Assembly (NCBI GenBank): GCA_013286565.1
Contig: JABDFM010000006.1
Coordinates: 1-64,000 of the forward strand
Direction: 5' to 3'
From: Bacteroidota bacterium
GTDB lineage: Bacteria; Bacteroidota; Bacteroidia; Sphingobacteriales; Sphingobacteriaceae
Length of the DNA: 64,000 nt
The notes under the pieces were generated by a model. The model was not told the DNA's origin. It saw nothing but the letters and a program-made list of their open reading frames with translations, and did no database searches. Position 1 is the stretch's first letter. The number at the start of each line of letters is the position of its first letter. The position numbers and the translations under genes are program-made. Shown here one piece after another: positions 29,247 through 41,200 of the stretch.

Positions 29247-29716
29247 CAAAAAACACGCCGGGAATTATAAATTTTAATATTTAGATATACCCTTGAGATG
29301 GCCATTTTTGATTTGTTGGCATGTGGAAAAAAATGCAAAAATTTTTAAAACAAAATCCGCCACAAATTATTTAGATACAGTTGCGATTGAGAATGTTAGC
29401 TGTAAATAGCTTAAAACCAGGAAGAAATTACACAAAACATTCTTGCCGGAGCGAACAAAAATTTATTAAAAATATCAAATGGTTAACCTTTCCATTTTGT
29501 GTTTTGTTTGCTTTCTGCTTCCCCTATGCCTACACGCATCGCTTGGGATAGTCAACTCCTTGACCGTGAGTTCCCTTTTGGAAAAATTAATTATTATCTA
29601 TATTTACTTTATAATTATCAGCGAGACCTATGCGTTAAAAACGTGTAGTATACTTTTAGAGCCGGTCCCCAAAAACTCCCTAATTTATCATCCTAATTTG
29701 AAAAACTTATCGCCTT

Positions 29717-32700
29717 ATGGAACAGGACGTAATTGATATCCCTTTAAAAAACGACGCACATTTAAATAGTTTGAATGGTGCCGATGACTCACTAGATCTG
29801 AAAGAACTTTTAAAGGTTCTTTCCATGGTTAAAAACGGACGCCTGGACATTCGTATGCCGGTTACCCAGGCCGGTATCAACGGCAGGATATGTGAAGTTC
29901 TGAACGATATTATTGATATGAATGAACGTTTGGTAGCTGAGATATCTTCAGCGGAAACCACTATTGGTAAACGGGGGAATTTATCGAAAAGGATAGAACT
30001 GCCGGATGCAAAAGGTGAATGGGCCGGTGGTATAAACTCATTAAACAACCTGATCTCGGACCTGACATCTCCTACTCTCGAAATAGCGGGAATGATCAAC
30101 TCCGTGGCGAATGGTGACCTGTCCAAACAGATCCCGCTGGAGATCAGCGGGCACCCTTTAAAAGGAGAGTTTTTGCGTATCGCAAAAGAATCCAACCAGA
30201 TGCTTTCCAAGCTCAGACTATTTTCAATGGAAGTAACACGTGTGGCCAGGCAGGTGGGATCGGAAGGAAAACTGGGCGAACAGGCTAAGATCAAAGGCGT
30301 AGCGGGTGTTTGGGCCGAGTTGACCGACTCGGTAAACCAGATGGCGGGTAACTTAACTGCGCAGGTGCGTAATGTGGCGGCGGTAACAACCGCTGTTGCG
30401 AAGGGTGACCTTTCGCGAAAGATCACGGTGGAGGCCAAAGGTGAAATATTAGAGTTGAAGAATACCATCAATACCATGGTAGACCAGCTCAACTCCTTCT
30501 CATCCGAAGTAACCCGTGTTGCTCTCGAGGTAGGTACGGAGGGTAAACTGGGCGGTCAGGCAAAGGTACCGGGTGTTGCAGGTACATGGAAGGATTTGAC
30601 CGACTCGGTAAACCGTATGGCGGGTAACTTAACATCCCAAGTGCGGAATATCGCGGGTGTAACCACAGCTGTAGCCAACGGCGACCTTTCCAAAAAGATC
30701 ACCGTTGACGTGAAAGGTGAAATGCTTGAGCTGAAGAAGACCATCAATACCATGGTGGATCAACTCAATTCCTTCGCATCCGAAGTAACCCGTGTGGCAC
30801 TGGAAGTGGGTACGGAAGGTAAACTAGGCGGCCAGGCCAGGGTGAAGGGTGTCGGCGGGGTTTGGAAAGATTTGACCGACTCGGTAAACCAAATGGGTAG
30901 CAACCTGACCGACCAGGTGCGAAACATAGCCTGGGTGACCACTGCGGTAGCTAAAGGTGACTTATCAAGAAAGATAACGGTAGATGCCAAAGGCGAGCTT
31001 TTGGAATTAAAGAATACCATTAATACGATGGTTGACCAGTTGAACTCTTTCTCTTTCGAAGTAACCCGTGTGGCACGCGAAGTAGGTTCGGAAGGGCAGT
31101 TAGGCGGGCAAGCCAATGTGCCGGGTGTAGGCGGTACCTGGAAAGACTTAACCGATTCGGTAAACCAAATGGCGGGTAACTTAACCGGCCAGGTACGTAA
31201 TATAGCCGAAGTAACTACCGCGGTGGCGAAGGGAGACTTATCCAAAAAGATCACCGTTGACGTGCAGGGAGAAATGCTGGAGTTGAAGATCACTATCAAC
31301 ACCATGGTGGATCAGCTAAATTCCTTTGGCTCGGAAGTAACCCGTGTGGCACGTGAAGTAGGTTCGGAGGGGCAATTGGGCGGCCAGGCTAATGTGCCGG
31401 GTGTGGGTGGTACCTGGAAGGACTTGACGGACTCCGTAAATAAAATGGCCGATAACCTGACCTCGCAGGTGCGTAACATTGCCGAGGTAACAACGGCGGT
31501 GGCGAAGGGCGACCTTTCCCGTAAGATCACAGTAAACGCCAAAGGCGAGTTATTGGAACTAAAAGATACTATTAATACGATGGTTGACCAGTTGCGTGGT
31601 TTCGCATCCGAAGTAACGCGCGTTGCTCGTGAGGTAGGTTCAGAAGGACAACTTGGTGGCCAGGCTAATGTGCCAGGTGTGGATGGTACCTGGAAGGACT
31701 TAACTGACTCCGTAAACAAAATGGCGGGTAACCTTACCGCGCAACTCCGAAACATAGCCGATGTATCTATCGCTATAGCAAACGGCGACTTATCCAAAAA
31801 GATCACTGTTGATGTGCGGGGTGAGATATTACAGTTAAAGGAAACCATTAATACGATGGTTGACCAGTTACGCGGTTTTGCCTCGGAAGTAACCCGTGTT
31901 GCACGTGAAGTGGGAACTGACGGTAACCTGGGCGGCCAGGCATTTGTACCTGGTGTTGCAGGAACCTGGAAAGACTTAACAGACTCGGTGAACCAGATGT
32001 CGAGTAACCTCACATCGCAGGTGCGAAACATTGCCGAAGTAACAAAAGCAGTAGCCAGCGGTGACCTTTCGAAAACGGTAATCATCGACGTAAAGGGCGA
32101 GATCATGGACTTGAAAAACACTATTAATACGATGGTGGATCAGCTCAACTCATTCGCGTCGGAAGTAACACGTGTTGCGCGCGAAGTAGGAACGGAAGGA
32201 AAGTTGGGCGGCCAGGCGCACGTGAAAGGTGTGGGTGGTACCTGGAAGGACTTAACAGACTCGGTGAACCAGATGGCATCAAACCTTACCGGGCAGATAC
32301 GTGGTATTGCAAAGGTTGCCACCGGTATTGCAAAAGGAAATTTGAAACAGCGGCTTTCTATCAATGCATTGGGTGAGGTGGCGCAGTTAACGGATACCAT
32401 CAACGAAATGATCGATACCCTGGCGGTGTTTGCAGACGAAGTAACCACAGTTGCCCGTGAGGTGGGTGTGCAGGGTCGCTTAGGCGGACAGGCAAGTGTA
32501 CCGGGCGCATCAGGAACGTGGAAAGACTTAACGGAAAACGTAAACCAGTTGGCGCAGAACCTCACCGTGCAGGTGCGTTCTATATCGGAAGTGGCATCGG
32601 CGGTAACTAAAGGTGACTTGACCCGAACCATTCGTGTGGATGCTAAAGGTGAGTTGGAAGCATTAAAGGATACCATCAACCAAATGATTGCCAACCTGAA

Positions 32701-35377
32701 AGGTACAACACTCAGAAACCACGAGCAGGATTGGCTGAAATCCAATTTGGCCAAATTCGCACAGATGCTCCAGGGTCAGCGCGACCGTAACGCGGTTGCC
32801 AACAAAGTACTATCAGAATTGGCCGAGTTGGTGAACGCCCGCTATGGCGCATTCTACATTTTGGAACAGCCCGAAGGCGCCGATGAAGTAAAACTGAAAC
32901 TGTTTGCCGGTTATGCACAAAAGAGCCGCAAACTGATCGACCAGGAATTCTCGCTCAGCGAAGGTTTGGTTGGCCAGTGTGCTACGGATAAAGAAAGGAT
33001 AAGGCTGGCAAATGTGCCGAATGAATACCTACAGATCAGTTCGGGTATTGGAAGTGCGGCCCCAATTGACCTCGTAATATTGCCGGTACTGTTTGAAGAT
33101 AACGTAAAGGCGGTTATCGAATTAGCCTCTTTCGAAAGTTTCAACGATACCCACATCGACTTTTTGGATCAGTTGACCGAAAGTATCGGCATCGTATTGA
33201 ACAACATCGAAACCAATACCCGTACGGAAGAATTGTTATCACAATCACAATCATTGGCCGGCGAGCTTTCCGCACAACAGGAAGAGTTAAGAAGGGCGAA
33301 TGACGAGTTGCATGATAAGGGCCGTTCATTGGAAGAAAAAGCCGAACAGTTAACGCTGACCTCCAAGTATAAATCGGAGTTCCTGGCCAACATGTCGCAC
33401 GAGTTGCGTACACCGTTGAATAGTTTGCTTATCCTGGCGCAACAACTGTTTGAGAACCCTGAAGGTAACCTTACGGAAAAACAACGGAAATTCGCAAAAA
33501 CGATTCATTCCTGCGGGGATGATCTGATCCAGTTGATCAATGATATTCTCGACCTTTCGAAGATCGAATCTGGGGTTATCGCGGCGGATGTTATGCCGGT
33601 TAGTTTTAAAGAGATCGCTTCATTTGCTGAATCAACCTTTAAACCGATATCAGAAGCGAAGAACCTCAAATACGAGATCGATTTGGAAGAAGGTCTGCCT
33701 GAAACCATGGAAACGGATATGCAGCGCCTGAACCAGATCCTGAAAAACTTGCTTTCAAATGCCTTCAAGTTTACAGAAAAAGGCGGCGTAAAACTGCACA
33801 TATTCAGGCCGCGTCAAGGCCAGGAAAATCCTTTGCTGAATACAGATTCAGTCATTGCATTTTCAATTGAAGATTCAGGCATCGGTATCTCTAAAAACAC
33901 CCAGGGTATCATATTCGAAGCCTTCCAGCAGGCAGAAGGTTCAACCAGTCGTAAATATGGCGGTACTGGCCTGGGCCTTTCCATCAGTAAAGGTTTTGCC
34001 GAGCTTTTGGGCGGTACCATTACCGTTGGCAGCGAACTGGGCAGGGGAAGTGTGTTTACGCTATACCTGCCATTAAAATATAAAGAAGAAAAATCAGTAG
34101 TCAATGTGGTAAAGGATAATTACCTTAACCAGCAGCACACACGTACCAATTTGATTGATACTGCTGAATTGATCATGGATGATGACCGTCATACCATCGT
34201 TGCAGAAGATAAAGTTTTGCTGGTAATAGAGGATGACATCCGATTTACTAAAATACTGGTGGATAAAGCGCACGACTTCGGCCTGAAGGTGGTGGTTGCC
34301 ATCAGTTACTTGGAAATATTTGAAAGTATCCTAAAATATAGCCCGATCGCTATAACACTGGATGTAAATATGCCTGAATCTAACGGGTGGAAAATCCTTA
34401 AATTATTAAAGGGCGATATAAATTTAAGACATATACCGATTCATCTTATTTCAGGTGAAGATAACAAGGTAATGGCCTTAAAGAATGGCGCTAAGAGCTT
34501 TAGCCTGAAGCCGCTTTCCAATAACTCATTGGATGAATTGATCTCCGATATAGTTAGCTTTCATAAACATACCAAGAAGAGAGTACTCATCATTGAAGAT
34601 AACGAGGGTGATCTTCAAAGGTTGACCGAGCTTTTGTCAAATGACAGTGTAGAAGTGTTTTCAGCTACTACGGCTAAAAAGGCCCTTTCAGCTTTGAAAA
34701 AGGAATTATTCGATTGCATCATCCTGGATTTTGTATTGCCTGATGCAAACGGATTAGAGCTGCTTAATAAGATCAATTTGTTAAAACAGCCTCAAACTAC
34801 TATTATTTTACATTCAGCGCGCGACTTTACCCAGGATGAACTATTACAGTTAAAGAGGTTAAATCATAAAATCATACCAAAGACATCTGATTCGCATGTC
34901 TATTTACTTGAAGAGATATTAACCTTATTGCATATCGACAAGAAATTTATCAGCGAAAGCAAATTGAAGATGATAGACCGTATAAGGCCGAACAATGATG
35001 TGCTTGATGGCAAAAAAGTTTTAGTAGTGGATGACGATGTTCGTAACCTTTTTGCACTAACTGCGGTTTTTGAACGTTCAAATATAGAAGTGATCACCGC
35101 AGAAAGTGGTAGAGAGGCGCTGGAAATATTGAACAACGATAAACGGATCGATATTGTGCTGATGGATATCATGATGCCGGAAATGGATGGTTATGAGACG
35201 ATACAGATCATTCGTAAAGAGCCGCGGAATAAAGCCTTACCAATTATTGCGGTAACAGCCAAGGCGATGATTGGTGACAGGCAAAAATGTATCTCGTCAG
35301 GAGCATCTGATTATATTACAAAACCGGTTAAAACTGATCAGTTGCTCTCATTAATGCGCGTTTGGCTGATAAAATAA
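29717..35377 (+). CDS. Giant soluble poly-HAMP hybrid histidine kinase (poly-HAMP, GAF, HisKA, HATPase, three REC domains)
   Basis: Nine 92-aa double-HAMP units (EVTRVA...[10 protein letters not shown]...[12 protein letters not shown]...INTMVDQL), [17 protein letters not shown]-box, [18 protein letters not shown], three receiver domains. Confidence 0.95.
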   Translation: MEQDVIDIPLKNDAHLNSLNGADDSLDLKELLKVLSMVKNGRLDIRMPVTQAGINGRICEVLNDIIDMNERLVAEISSAETTIGKRGNLSKRIELPDAKGEWAGGINSLNNLISDLTSPTLEIAGMINSVANGDLSKQIPLEISGHPLKGEFLRIAKESNQMLSKLRLFSMEVTRVARQVGSEGKLGEQAKIKGVAGVWAELTDSVNQMAGNLTAQVRNVAAVTTAVAKGDLSRKITVEAKGEILELKNTINTMVDQLNSFSSEVTRVALEVGTEGKLGGQAKVPGVAGTWKDLTDSVNRMAGNLTSQVRNIAGVTTAVANGDLSKKITVDVKGEMLELKKTINTMVDQLNSFASEVTRVALEVGTEGKLGGQARVKGVGGVWKDLTDSVNQMGSNLTDQVRNIAWVTTAVAKGDLSRKITVDAKGELLELKNTINTMVDQLNSFSFEVTRVAREVGSEGQLGGQANVPGVGGTWKDLTDSVNQMAGNLTGQVRNIAEVTTAVAKGDLSKKITVDVQGEMLELKITINTMVDQLNSFGSEVTRVAREVGSEGQLGGQANVPGVGGTWKDLTDSVNKMADNLTSQVRNIAEVTTAVAKGDLSRKITVNAKGELLELKDTINTMVDQLRGFASEVTRVAREVGSEGQLGGQANVPGVDGTWKDLTDSVNKMAGNLTAQLRNIADVSIAIANGDLSKKITVDVRGEILQLKETINTMVDQLRGFASEVTRVAREVGTDGNLGGQAFVPGVAGTWKDLTDSVNQMSSNLTSQVRNIAEVTKAVASGDLSKTVIIDVKGEIMDLKNTINTMVDQLNSFASEVTRVAREVGTEGKLGGQAHVKGVGGTWKDLTDSVNQMASNLTGQIRGIAKVATGIAKGNLKQRLSINALGEVAQLTDTINEMIDTLAVFADEVTTVAREVGVQGRLGGQASVPGASGTWKDLTENVNQLAQNLTVQVRSISEVASAVTKGDLTRTIRVDAKGELEALKDTINQMIANLKGTTLRNHEQDWLKSNLAKFAQMLQGQRDRNAVANKVLSELAELVNARYGAFYILEQPEGADEVKLKLFAGYAQKSRKLIDQEFSLSEGLVGQCATDKERIRLANVPNEYLQISSGIGSAAPIDLVILPVLFEDNVKAVIELASFESFNDTHIDFLDQLTESIGIVLNNIETNTRTEELLSQSQSLAGELSAQQEELRRANDELHDKGRSLEEKAEQLTLTSKYKSEFLANMSHELRTPLNSLLILAQQLFENPEGNLTEKQRKFAKTIHSCGDDLIQLINDILDLSKIESGVIAADVMPVSFKEIASFAESTFKPISEAKNLKYEIDLEEGLPETMETDMQRLNQILKNLLSNAFKFTEKGGVKLHIFRPRQGQENPLLNTDSVIAFSIEDSGIGISKNTQGIIFEAFQQAEGSTSRKYGGTGLGLSISKGFAELLGGTITVGSELGRGSVFTLYLPLKYKEEKSVVNVVKDNYLNQQHTRTNLIDTAELIMDDDRHTIVAEDKVLLVIEDDIRFTKILVDKAHDFGLKVVVAISYLEIFESILKYSPIAITLDVNMPESNGWKILKLLKGDINLRHIPIHLISGEDNKVMALKNGAKSFSLKPLSNNSLDELISDIVSFHKHTKKRVLIIEDNEGDLQRLTELLSNDSVEVFSATTAKKALSALKKELFDCIILDFVLPDANGLELLNKINLLKQPQTTIILHSARDFTQDELLQLKRLNHKIIPKTSDSHVYLLEEILTLLHIDKKFISESKLKMIDRIRPNNDVLDGKKVLVVDDDVRNLFALTAVFERSNIEVITAESGREALEILNNDKRIDIVLMDIMMPEMDGYETIQIIRKEPRNKALPIIAVTAKAMIGDRQKCISSGASDYITKPVKTDQLLSLMRVWLIK
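30230..32713 (+). repeat. In-frame tandem repeat, 9 x 276 bp, encoding double-HAMP units
   Basis: GAA of the EVTR/EVTT motif at 30230, 30506 ... 32438, a constant 276-bp period. Confidence 0.93.
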
Positions 35378-35380
35378 GGC

Positions 35381-36604
35381 ATGAAAAAAGAAAGCGAAAA
35401 GGCACCTCTGAAAATCCTCTTAGTTGACGACAATGATAATAATTTGTTGTCGATGGAGGTTGCTTTGGAAAACGATAACTATTTGTTTTATAAAGCAACC
35501 TCCGGAAGGGAGGCTTTAAGAATACTTTTGAAGGAAGAAGACTTTTCATTGATCCTTCTGGATGTAAAGATGCCTATCATGGACGGTTACGAAACCGCTG
35601 AGCTAATCTACCAGCGTGATAAATTCAAAGATATCCCGATCATTTTTATAACCGCGCATGATTACGAAGAAGCTGCAATGTTTAAAGGGTATCAGGCCGG
35701 CGCTGTTGATTTTATCCGTAAGCCCTTTAACACGGAAATATTACGATCAAAAGTTGCCGTATTTGCCGAACTGTACAAAAAAAACCGCCTGCTACAGCAG
35801 CAGGAAAAAAAGCTGCAGCGTATCAATAATGACCTGATACAATTAAACAAAGATCTGGAGCAGCGCGTACTTGACCGTACGATGGAGCTCGAAAATTTGA
35901 ACCACGAATTAAAGGCGCTTAATATTTCAAAAGATAAATTTCTGTCGGTCATATCACATGATCTCCGTAACCCGCTAACGGCATTGCTGGCATCATCGGC
36001 CCGCTTAAATGATGATCCCGACAACATAGAACCACGGCAGTTAAAGCAGCTTTACCAGATCATTCACCGCACATCACACAGATTATTGGATCAGCTAAAC
36101 GAAGTGGTCGAATGGGCCAAAAAGCAAAGTGAAAAGACCAATTTCAACCCCAAAAAGGTGAATCTTTTCGAAGGGATCGCAGAGTCGTTGGAGTTATTAA
36201 AACCAAATGCAAACCAAAAAGGAATAAGGCTGGAAAATAGAACGCCGAGAAATATTTATGCTAAGGCAGATTCGCTAATGCTTAGGTCAATCGTGCAAAA
36301 TCTGGTCACCAATGCAATCAAATATACCCCGGAGGGTGGTTTAGTAGTTATAAACGCCCAAACAGATGCACATATGGTTTGTGTGTTTGTTGAAGATTCG
36401 GGTATTGGCATGACAAATGAAATTAAGGAAACGTTATTTACCAAAGTTAATGGCTCGTCTATATCAGGCACGAACAACGAGATGGGAAGCGGACTCGGGT
36501 TGTTACTTGTAAATGATTTTGTTGCGCAGCACGGCGGTACCGTAGATGTAGAAAGCACGGTAGGCGCAGGCACCACCTTTAAATTTACTATTCCGGCGGT
36601 TTGA
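35381..36604 (+). CDS. Response regulator/histidine kinase (REC, coiled coil, HisKA, HATPase)
   Basis: KILLVDDNDNNLLSMEVALEN...LILLDVKMPIMDGYETAELIYQ; SVISHDLRNPLTALLASSARL; GSGLGLLLVNDFVAQHGGTVDVES. Confidence 0.95.
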   Translation: MKKESEKAPLKILLVDDNDNNLLSMEVALENDNYLFYKATSGREALRILLKEEDFSLILLDVKMPIMDGYETAELIYQRDKFKDIPIIFITAHDYEEAAMFKGYQAGAVDFIRKPFNTEILRSKVAVFAELYKKNRLLQQQEKKLQRINNDLIQLNKDLEQRVLDRTMELENLNHELKALNISKDKFLSVISHDLRNPLTALLASSARLNDDPDNIEPRQLKQLYQIIHRTSHRLLDQLNEVVEWAKKQSEKTNFNPKKVNLFEGIAESLELLKPNANQKGIRLENRTPRNIYAKADSLMLRSIVQNLVTNAIKYTPEGGLVVINAQTDAHMVCVFVEDSGIGMTNEIKETLFTKVNGSSISGTNNEMGSGLGLLLVNDFVAQHGGTVDVESTVGAGTTFKFTIPAV

Positions 36605-36653
36605 TTGGCGTAATTAGCAAAATCACTCAAAATAAACCATTATATTGAAAAAA

Positions 36654-36675
36654 GGCCCCGCAGACATGCGGGGCC
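36654..36675 (-). terminator. Rho-independent terminator next to tRNA-Asn 3' fragment copy B
   Basis: GGCCCCGCAGACATGCGGGGCC perfect stem; minus strand followed by TTTTTTC. Confidence 0.75.
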
Positions 36676-36678
36676 TAA

Positions 36679-36727
36679 GCTCCTGAGGCTGGGCTCGAAC
36701 CAGCGACCCTCTGATTAACAGTCAGAT
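36679..36727 (-). repeat. Partial tRNA-Asn copy B (3' half, att-like direct repeat, 49 bp)
   Basis: Identical over 49 bp to 49033-49081; diverges after the anticodon stem. Confidence 0.93.
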
Positions 36728-36809
36728 AAAATCGCATTTGTTATTATATATTAATACTTTGAACTATTATTACGTATTGATTAGACCGGCCAAAACTTAA
36801 AATCCCAGG

Positions 36810-37268
36810 ATGCAGCAACCCCAATCCGGCAATTCTGCAATATCATTGGTTCCTGTAATAGCTGCATCTACTGTCGGCGCACTTTTCGAATTTTATGATT
36901 TTTATATTTTCGGAAGCCTCGCCACTATCATATCCACAAAATTTTCCCCTGCAGGAAGTTCCACTGTGGCCTTTTTGGCTACACTGGCCACTTTTGCGGC
37001 TGGGATGCTGATACGTCCGTTTGGCGCGTTGTTTTTTGGTCGTTTAGGAGATATGATCGGGCGAAAATATACGTTTATGGTTACCATTGTGCTGATGGGC
37101 GGCGCCACCTTTGCAATTGGCCTTATACCAGCTTACCAAACAATTGGTTTTTGGGCTCCAATTATAGTGCTTACTTTAAGGCTTTTGCAGGGGCTGGCCA
37201 TTGGCGGCGAGTTTGGTGGCGCTGCCACCTTTGTCGCCGAACATTCACCGGTAAATAAACGGGGATGA
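36810..37268 (+). pseudogene. Truncated MHS-family MFS transporter (N-terminal 152 aa)
   Basis: ALFEFYDFYIFGSLA, GALFFGRLGDMIGRKYTF, RLLQGLAIGGEFGGAATFVAEHSPVNKRG, then stop about one third into the expected length. Confidence 0.85.
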
Positions 37269-37288
37269 TGAACATCCCGACCAACAGG
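37262..37288 (+). repeat. 27-bp direct repeat, copy 1, at the MFS truncation point
   Basis: gggatgatgaacatcccgaccaacagg; one mismatch to 37728-37754. Confidence 0.8.
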
Positions 37289-37727
37289 AAGGTAATTCTC
37301 GGTTAGCAGGCAGTGCCAGTTCTATCTGGGCTTGCAAAGGAGCCAAGTTACCATTGGACTGGAGCCAGATATATCTCGCCCGGTTCTGCAACTTAATACA
37401 GCGGGGATTAATGGTCAATGTGATCCTGATTACGATGTACCTGCCTTTGTTCCAGATGAGCAATGGTTTTCAATAGGTTATTCAGTATAGTTGGTGACTA
37501 AAGTATTTCCCCTTTTGGGTGTTGCCTGCGGCCAGGCTATCCACTGCACTGATACACCTGCAGGCTTTGAGCGCAAGGCCGATATCCTTTCCTATCCTTA
37601 ACGTAAAGATAACCATCCAAAGCCAAAGACATTCGGACAACATAATTCGAACAACGGGAGCTTACTTTCGATGTACCTATCGCATACTCCCGCCCGCATG
37701 GATCACAGGTCCTCTCATTTTTAGGTC

Positions 37728-37754
37728 GGGATGATGAACATTCCGACCAACAGG
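37728..37754 (+). repeat. 27-bp direct repeat, copy 2
   Basis: gggatgatgaacattccgaccaacagg. Confidence 0.8.
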
Positions 37755-37780
37755 TAAGCTCCCCCTGAATGGCGGTCTTG

Positions 37781-38194
37781 CTATTTGATATAAATTGTAT
37801 CTAAAGGCTCTTTTACCTTATTTTCTTGAATTTCTATTTTTTTTATAAGACAGCTTTTCAATATTCCCTTGACCCTTTTAGATGATTGATAGGCATTTAA
37901 TGAATCACCATTAAATACGTATAAATAAATTTTAGCAGAATCTGGTTGATTGTTAAGTCTTGTATTAGGCAATGAAATAATATGAGCTTTGTTAACGTCT
38001 ATCCAAGTTTCCGAAAACCGTTCATGGTATAAAATACTGTCTGTCAAATAATCATTTCGTTGCTTAGCAATTAGTATTAGATTTGGCGTGTTGTTTTTTA
38101 TGATTGCAATGTCTGCTTGCCAATCCATAACACAAGCGCTAAAAAGAAATATCGTTGCAATTATGACTATTTTGAGTAATGTTAACTTTTTCAT
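37781..38194 (-). CDS. Small lipoprotein, candidate immunity protein for the upstream RHS toxin
   Basis: MKKLTLLKIVIIATIFLFSACVMDW lipobox; same strand, 13 bp after the RHS stop. Confidence 0.5.
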   Translation of the reverse strand: MKKLTLLKIVIIATIFLFSACVMDWQADIAIIKNNTPNLILIAKQRNDYLTDSILYHERFSETWIDVNKAHIISLPNTRLNNQPDSAKIYLYVFNGDSLNAYQSSKRVKGILKSCLIKKIEIQENKVKEPLDTIYIK

Positions 38195-38207
38195 AAAGCT
38201 TGTACTT

Positions 38208-41200
38208 TCAATGAGGATATAATGTACTCTTTGCTATGGCTGAATTTGGCCCAAAAAATTGAACAGACAATTGATCTGCGCGAATCTCAGTCCAGTAGTT
38301 CTGATGTTGATCTGAGTACGCTGCGTTAATTCCACTGAATGGCATCACAATCAAATCGTAATAAAGACTTCCCCGTGAGAGATAATCCAAATAATGACCG
38401 TACTCGTGTTCTATATCTTCTAACCCAGCTCGAAAAGGATCAAGATATATATAGCCAGATCCACCTCCTACTATAGTATATCCCCTGCCCTTCATAGAAT
38501 TCATCGGAGATACTCTTACTCCTGGCAAATCAATACGATCACCATTTCTTTTAATAAATACAGCGTCAACTCTATCTTTGTTTTGACCAGTCCAATTTTC
38601 GACTACTCCATCATTATAAAGTATTTGTCCTGCAGCATTAGTATACGCACCAGGATAAGCCGGTTTCATGTCAGGCCCCCCTTGATTAGCCACCCATGCC
38701 CCTGCATATAGCGTAACACCATAGCCTTTAGCTATCGCATTGTCATATAAACTCCTGTCTCCTCCCATTGCCACCCAATCATCCACGTTGTCAACTCTGC
38801 CTCCACCCTGTGGATTCCATGTCAAGGGAGTACCATACTTTTGTGCGTATTGCTGGAGCGCAACGGGGTCCCCGGCTTGAGCGTCAGCTAAAAGATTATT
38901 AGCTATCCACCCATCAGCAGCAGCCCACGCATTAGAAAACCAGGCAGAGGAACCCTGAGCCGGACTATTAGAATAAACTGACGGCGACGGCGGGGGGGCA
39001 GGAAGATGTACAACACAACCACCACTACCATTTGTTATACAATTCCCCAACGGGTCATTCATCACAACAGGGTTATTGCCCGCATATTGGTAGCTCGTCA
39101 TACTCTCCGCGCTTTCAGCTTCGGGGTCAACACCCACAAACCTGCCTATTGCAGCATCGTAGTTTCTGTTAAACGTCTGATAATAGTCGGGCAGGTTGCC
39201 ATAATCATTTTGCCATTCGCTGCCCCCGTTGTAAAGGTGTTTGTTATCCATTGTTGGCGTAGCCACCGGGCTATTCGGCATGATCATCCCGAAACCATAA
39301 TAGCTACTTTCCTGTTTTACTACGGGTGTACCATTACCATTATCCTGGAAACTGATACGGGCATTGCCCTGCTGGTCGGTGATAACGAACTCCTGCTTAA
39401 GAGTTACTGTACCTCCCGAACCGATATTCAGCACCCGTCCTTCAGGCATCGGGAAATAAGATAGGGCTGCCGCTCCTGTTCCTGCTGTAAGGTATACAAA
39501 GCCATCGATATAATCAGTAGTGGTTTGCAAAATGTTATTATCATATTGCTGCTTTCTGATCAGTATCCCTGTCGCATCATAGGTATAATTAATATAGCGG
39601 CCGGTTGCGGTGGTGAAAGTTATTTTATCTGTACGGTTAAGGTAATCATAAGTAATGTTTAAACCTTTATAAGGGTCGATGGTCAAGTTACCGTTGGCAT
39701 CGTACGTATAACTGCCTGTGCTGGTGGTATAATTGCGGAAACCCGCGCCCGTGTAATTTGCACCGGTACCATCAACAACGGTTTTCAGCTGATTGGGATT
39801 AGCCGGGTAATAAGTATAAGCAAGGGCATCTATCTGCACGTTTGTATTGGTGCCCTGAGTTGAACTGTTGCGGTTCAATGTTAAAATATTCCCTCCGGCA
39901 TCATAGGTAATACCGCTTTCATCAAATCCCCCAATATTATTATTAAAAGCTCCTGTACCTGCAGTGGTTCTTTCCGCATAGTTTGACGCCGTGTACCTGT
40001 TGATGCCATCATAAGTATATTTTACAGCACGTTCATAAGAGCTGTTGCCGCTACCGTCCTTGCTCATCCATTTTACGGCTGTTAGCTTGCCATCAAAACT
40101 GGCTGTATTGCCAATATTGGCATCTACCTGGTCATACAGCATTTGCATGCCGAACAGGTCCGTATTGTCGCCGTTGGTTACACCGTTATCATTACTGAGC
40201 TTGCTGTTATTAATACTGAGCAGTTGCCCGCGGATGTTATACCGCATATCAACAGTTTGCAAATATCCTGTTGAGATGAAAGCGTTCAAGGTTGAGCCTG
40301 ATGGTACGGTAAAACCGGGTGTTAAGGTTATGCTGCTGGAGGCAATAACTGTAGTTGCACTGTAAGCGCTTAAACTTACATTTGCAGGGATGGTGCCGCT
40401 GGCTATTTGCCCCAGATTTTTAGTGATGATCTGGCCAAGCTCATTATATGTATAGCTTGCCACGTTTGTGGTAGCATTTGTATTGTATTTCTGGCTGATG
40501 CCAGTTACACGGTACATATGGTCATAACTCATATAAGTGTAAACCGTTGTTGTGCTTGCTGAGGTTGTCTGTTTGACTACTTTAGCAGAAATGGTTGCCC
40601 CTGTAAAATCAGCGACTGCCGTTTTGGTATCGGTAAGTGTTGTGGCATTGGTATAATAAAGCTGATTATTGCTTTGCACTTGTATAACATTAAGCCTTTT
40701 ATCATAAAATGTAACAGTTGTGAGCCATGTATTTGTTGATCCGGCTCCCACTGTTGTTTTACTCACTACAGTTGGCATGCCTCTTAGCTGGGCCAGTGTA
40801 GCACTTTCTTCGTTAGGTAGATAAGTGTCATTTTGGGTTTTGTAGTTAAAATCGGGCGTACTTGTGTTATTATCCAGCGCATAATCATCAAAATAAGCAT
40901 AAGCCAATGGTGCAATATTGGTTGTCGGAAACACCGCATTGGTATAATACCCATTATTGATGGTAGTACTGCTGCCGGTACGGGTTTCGCACCAGATGGT
41001 AGCATAGCTTAGTGTGTTAACATAAGTTTGCATATTTGCCTGGCCTATGTGTGATGTAGTATTATCGGTGTATATTCCTTGCTCAACAGCCCTCCCTTTG
41101 ATATCATATTTTATATAGTTCCATTGGTTAGCGGCCAGCATATTGGCATCCTGCATCAGTACTGGGCGACTCAGGGGGTCGTAAACAATATTAATAGTGC

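Noticed and set aside
30230-32713. Regular repeat array that might be read as CRISPR or satellite DNA
   Set aside because: The 276-bp period is a multiple of three, keeps one open frame and encodes HAMP domains; no short repeat/spacer structure.
29707-32754. Long minus-strand ORFs (261, 181, 269, 204 aa) antisense to the poly-HAMP kinase
   Set aside because: They mirror the tandem-repeat codon pattern, look alike because the repeats are alike, and resemble no protein family; artefacts of the sense coding sequence.
39006-39464. 152-aa plus-strand ORF antisense to the RHS gene
   Set aside because: Overlaps the conserved RHS core on the opposite strand and has no family resemblance.
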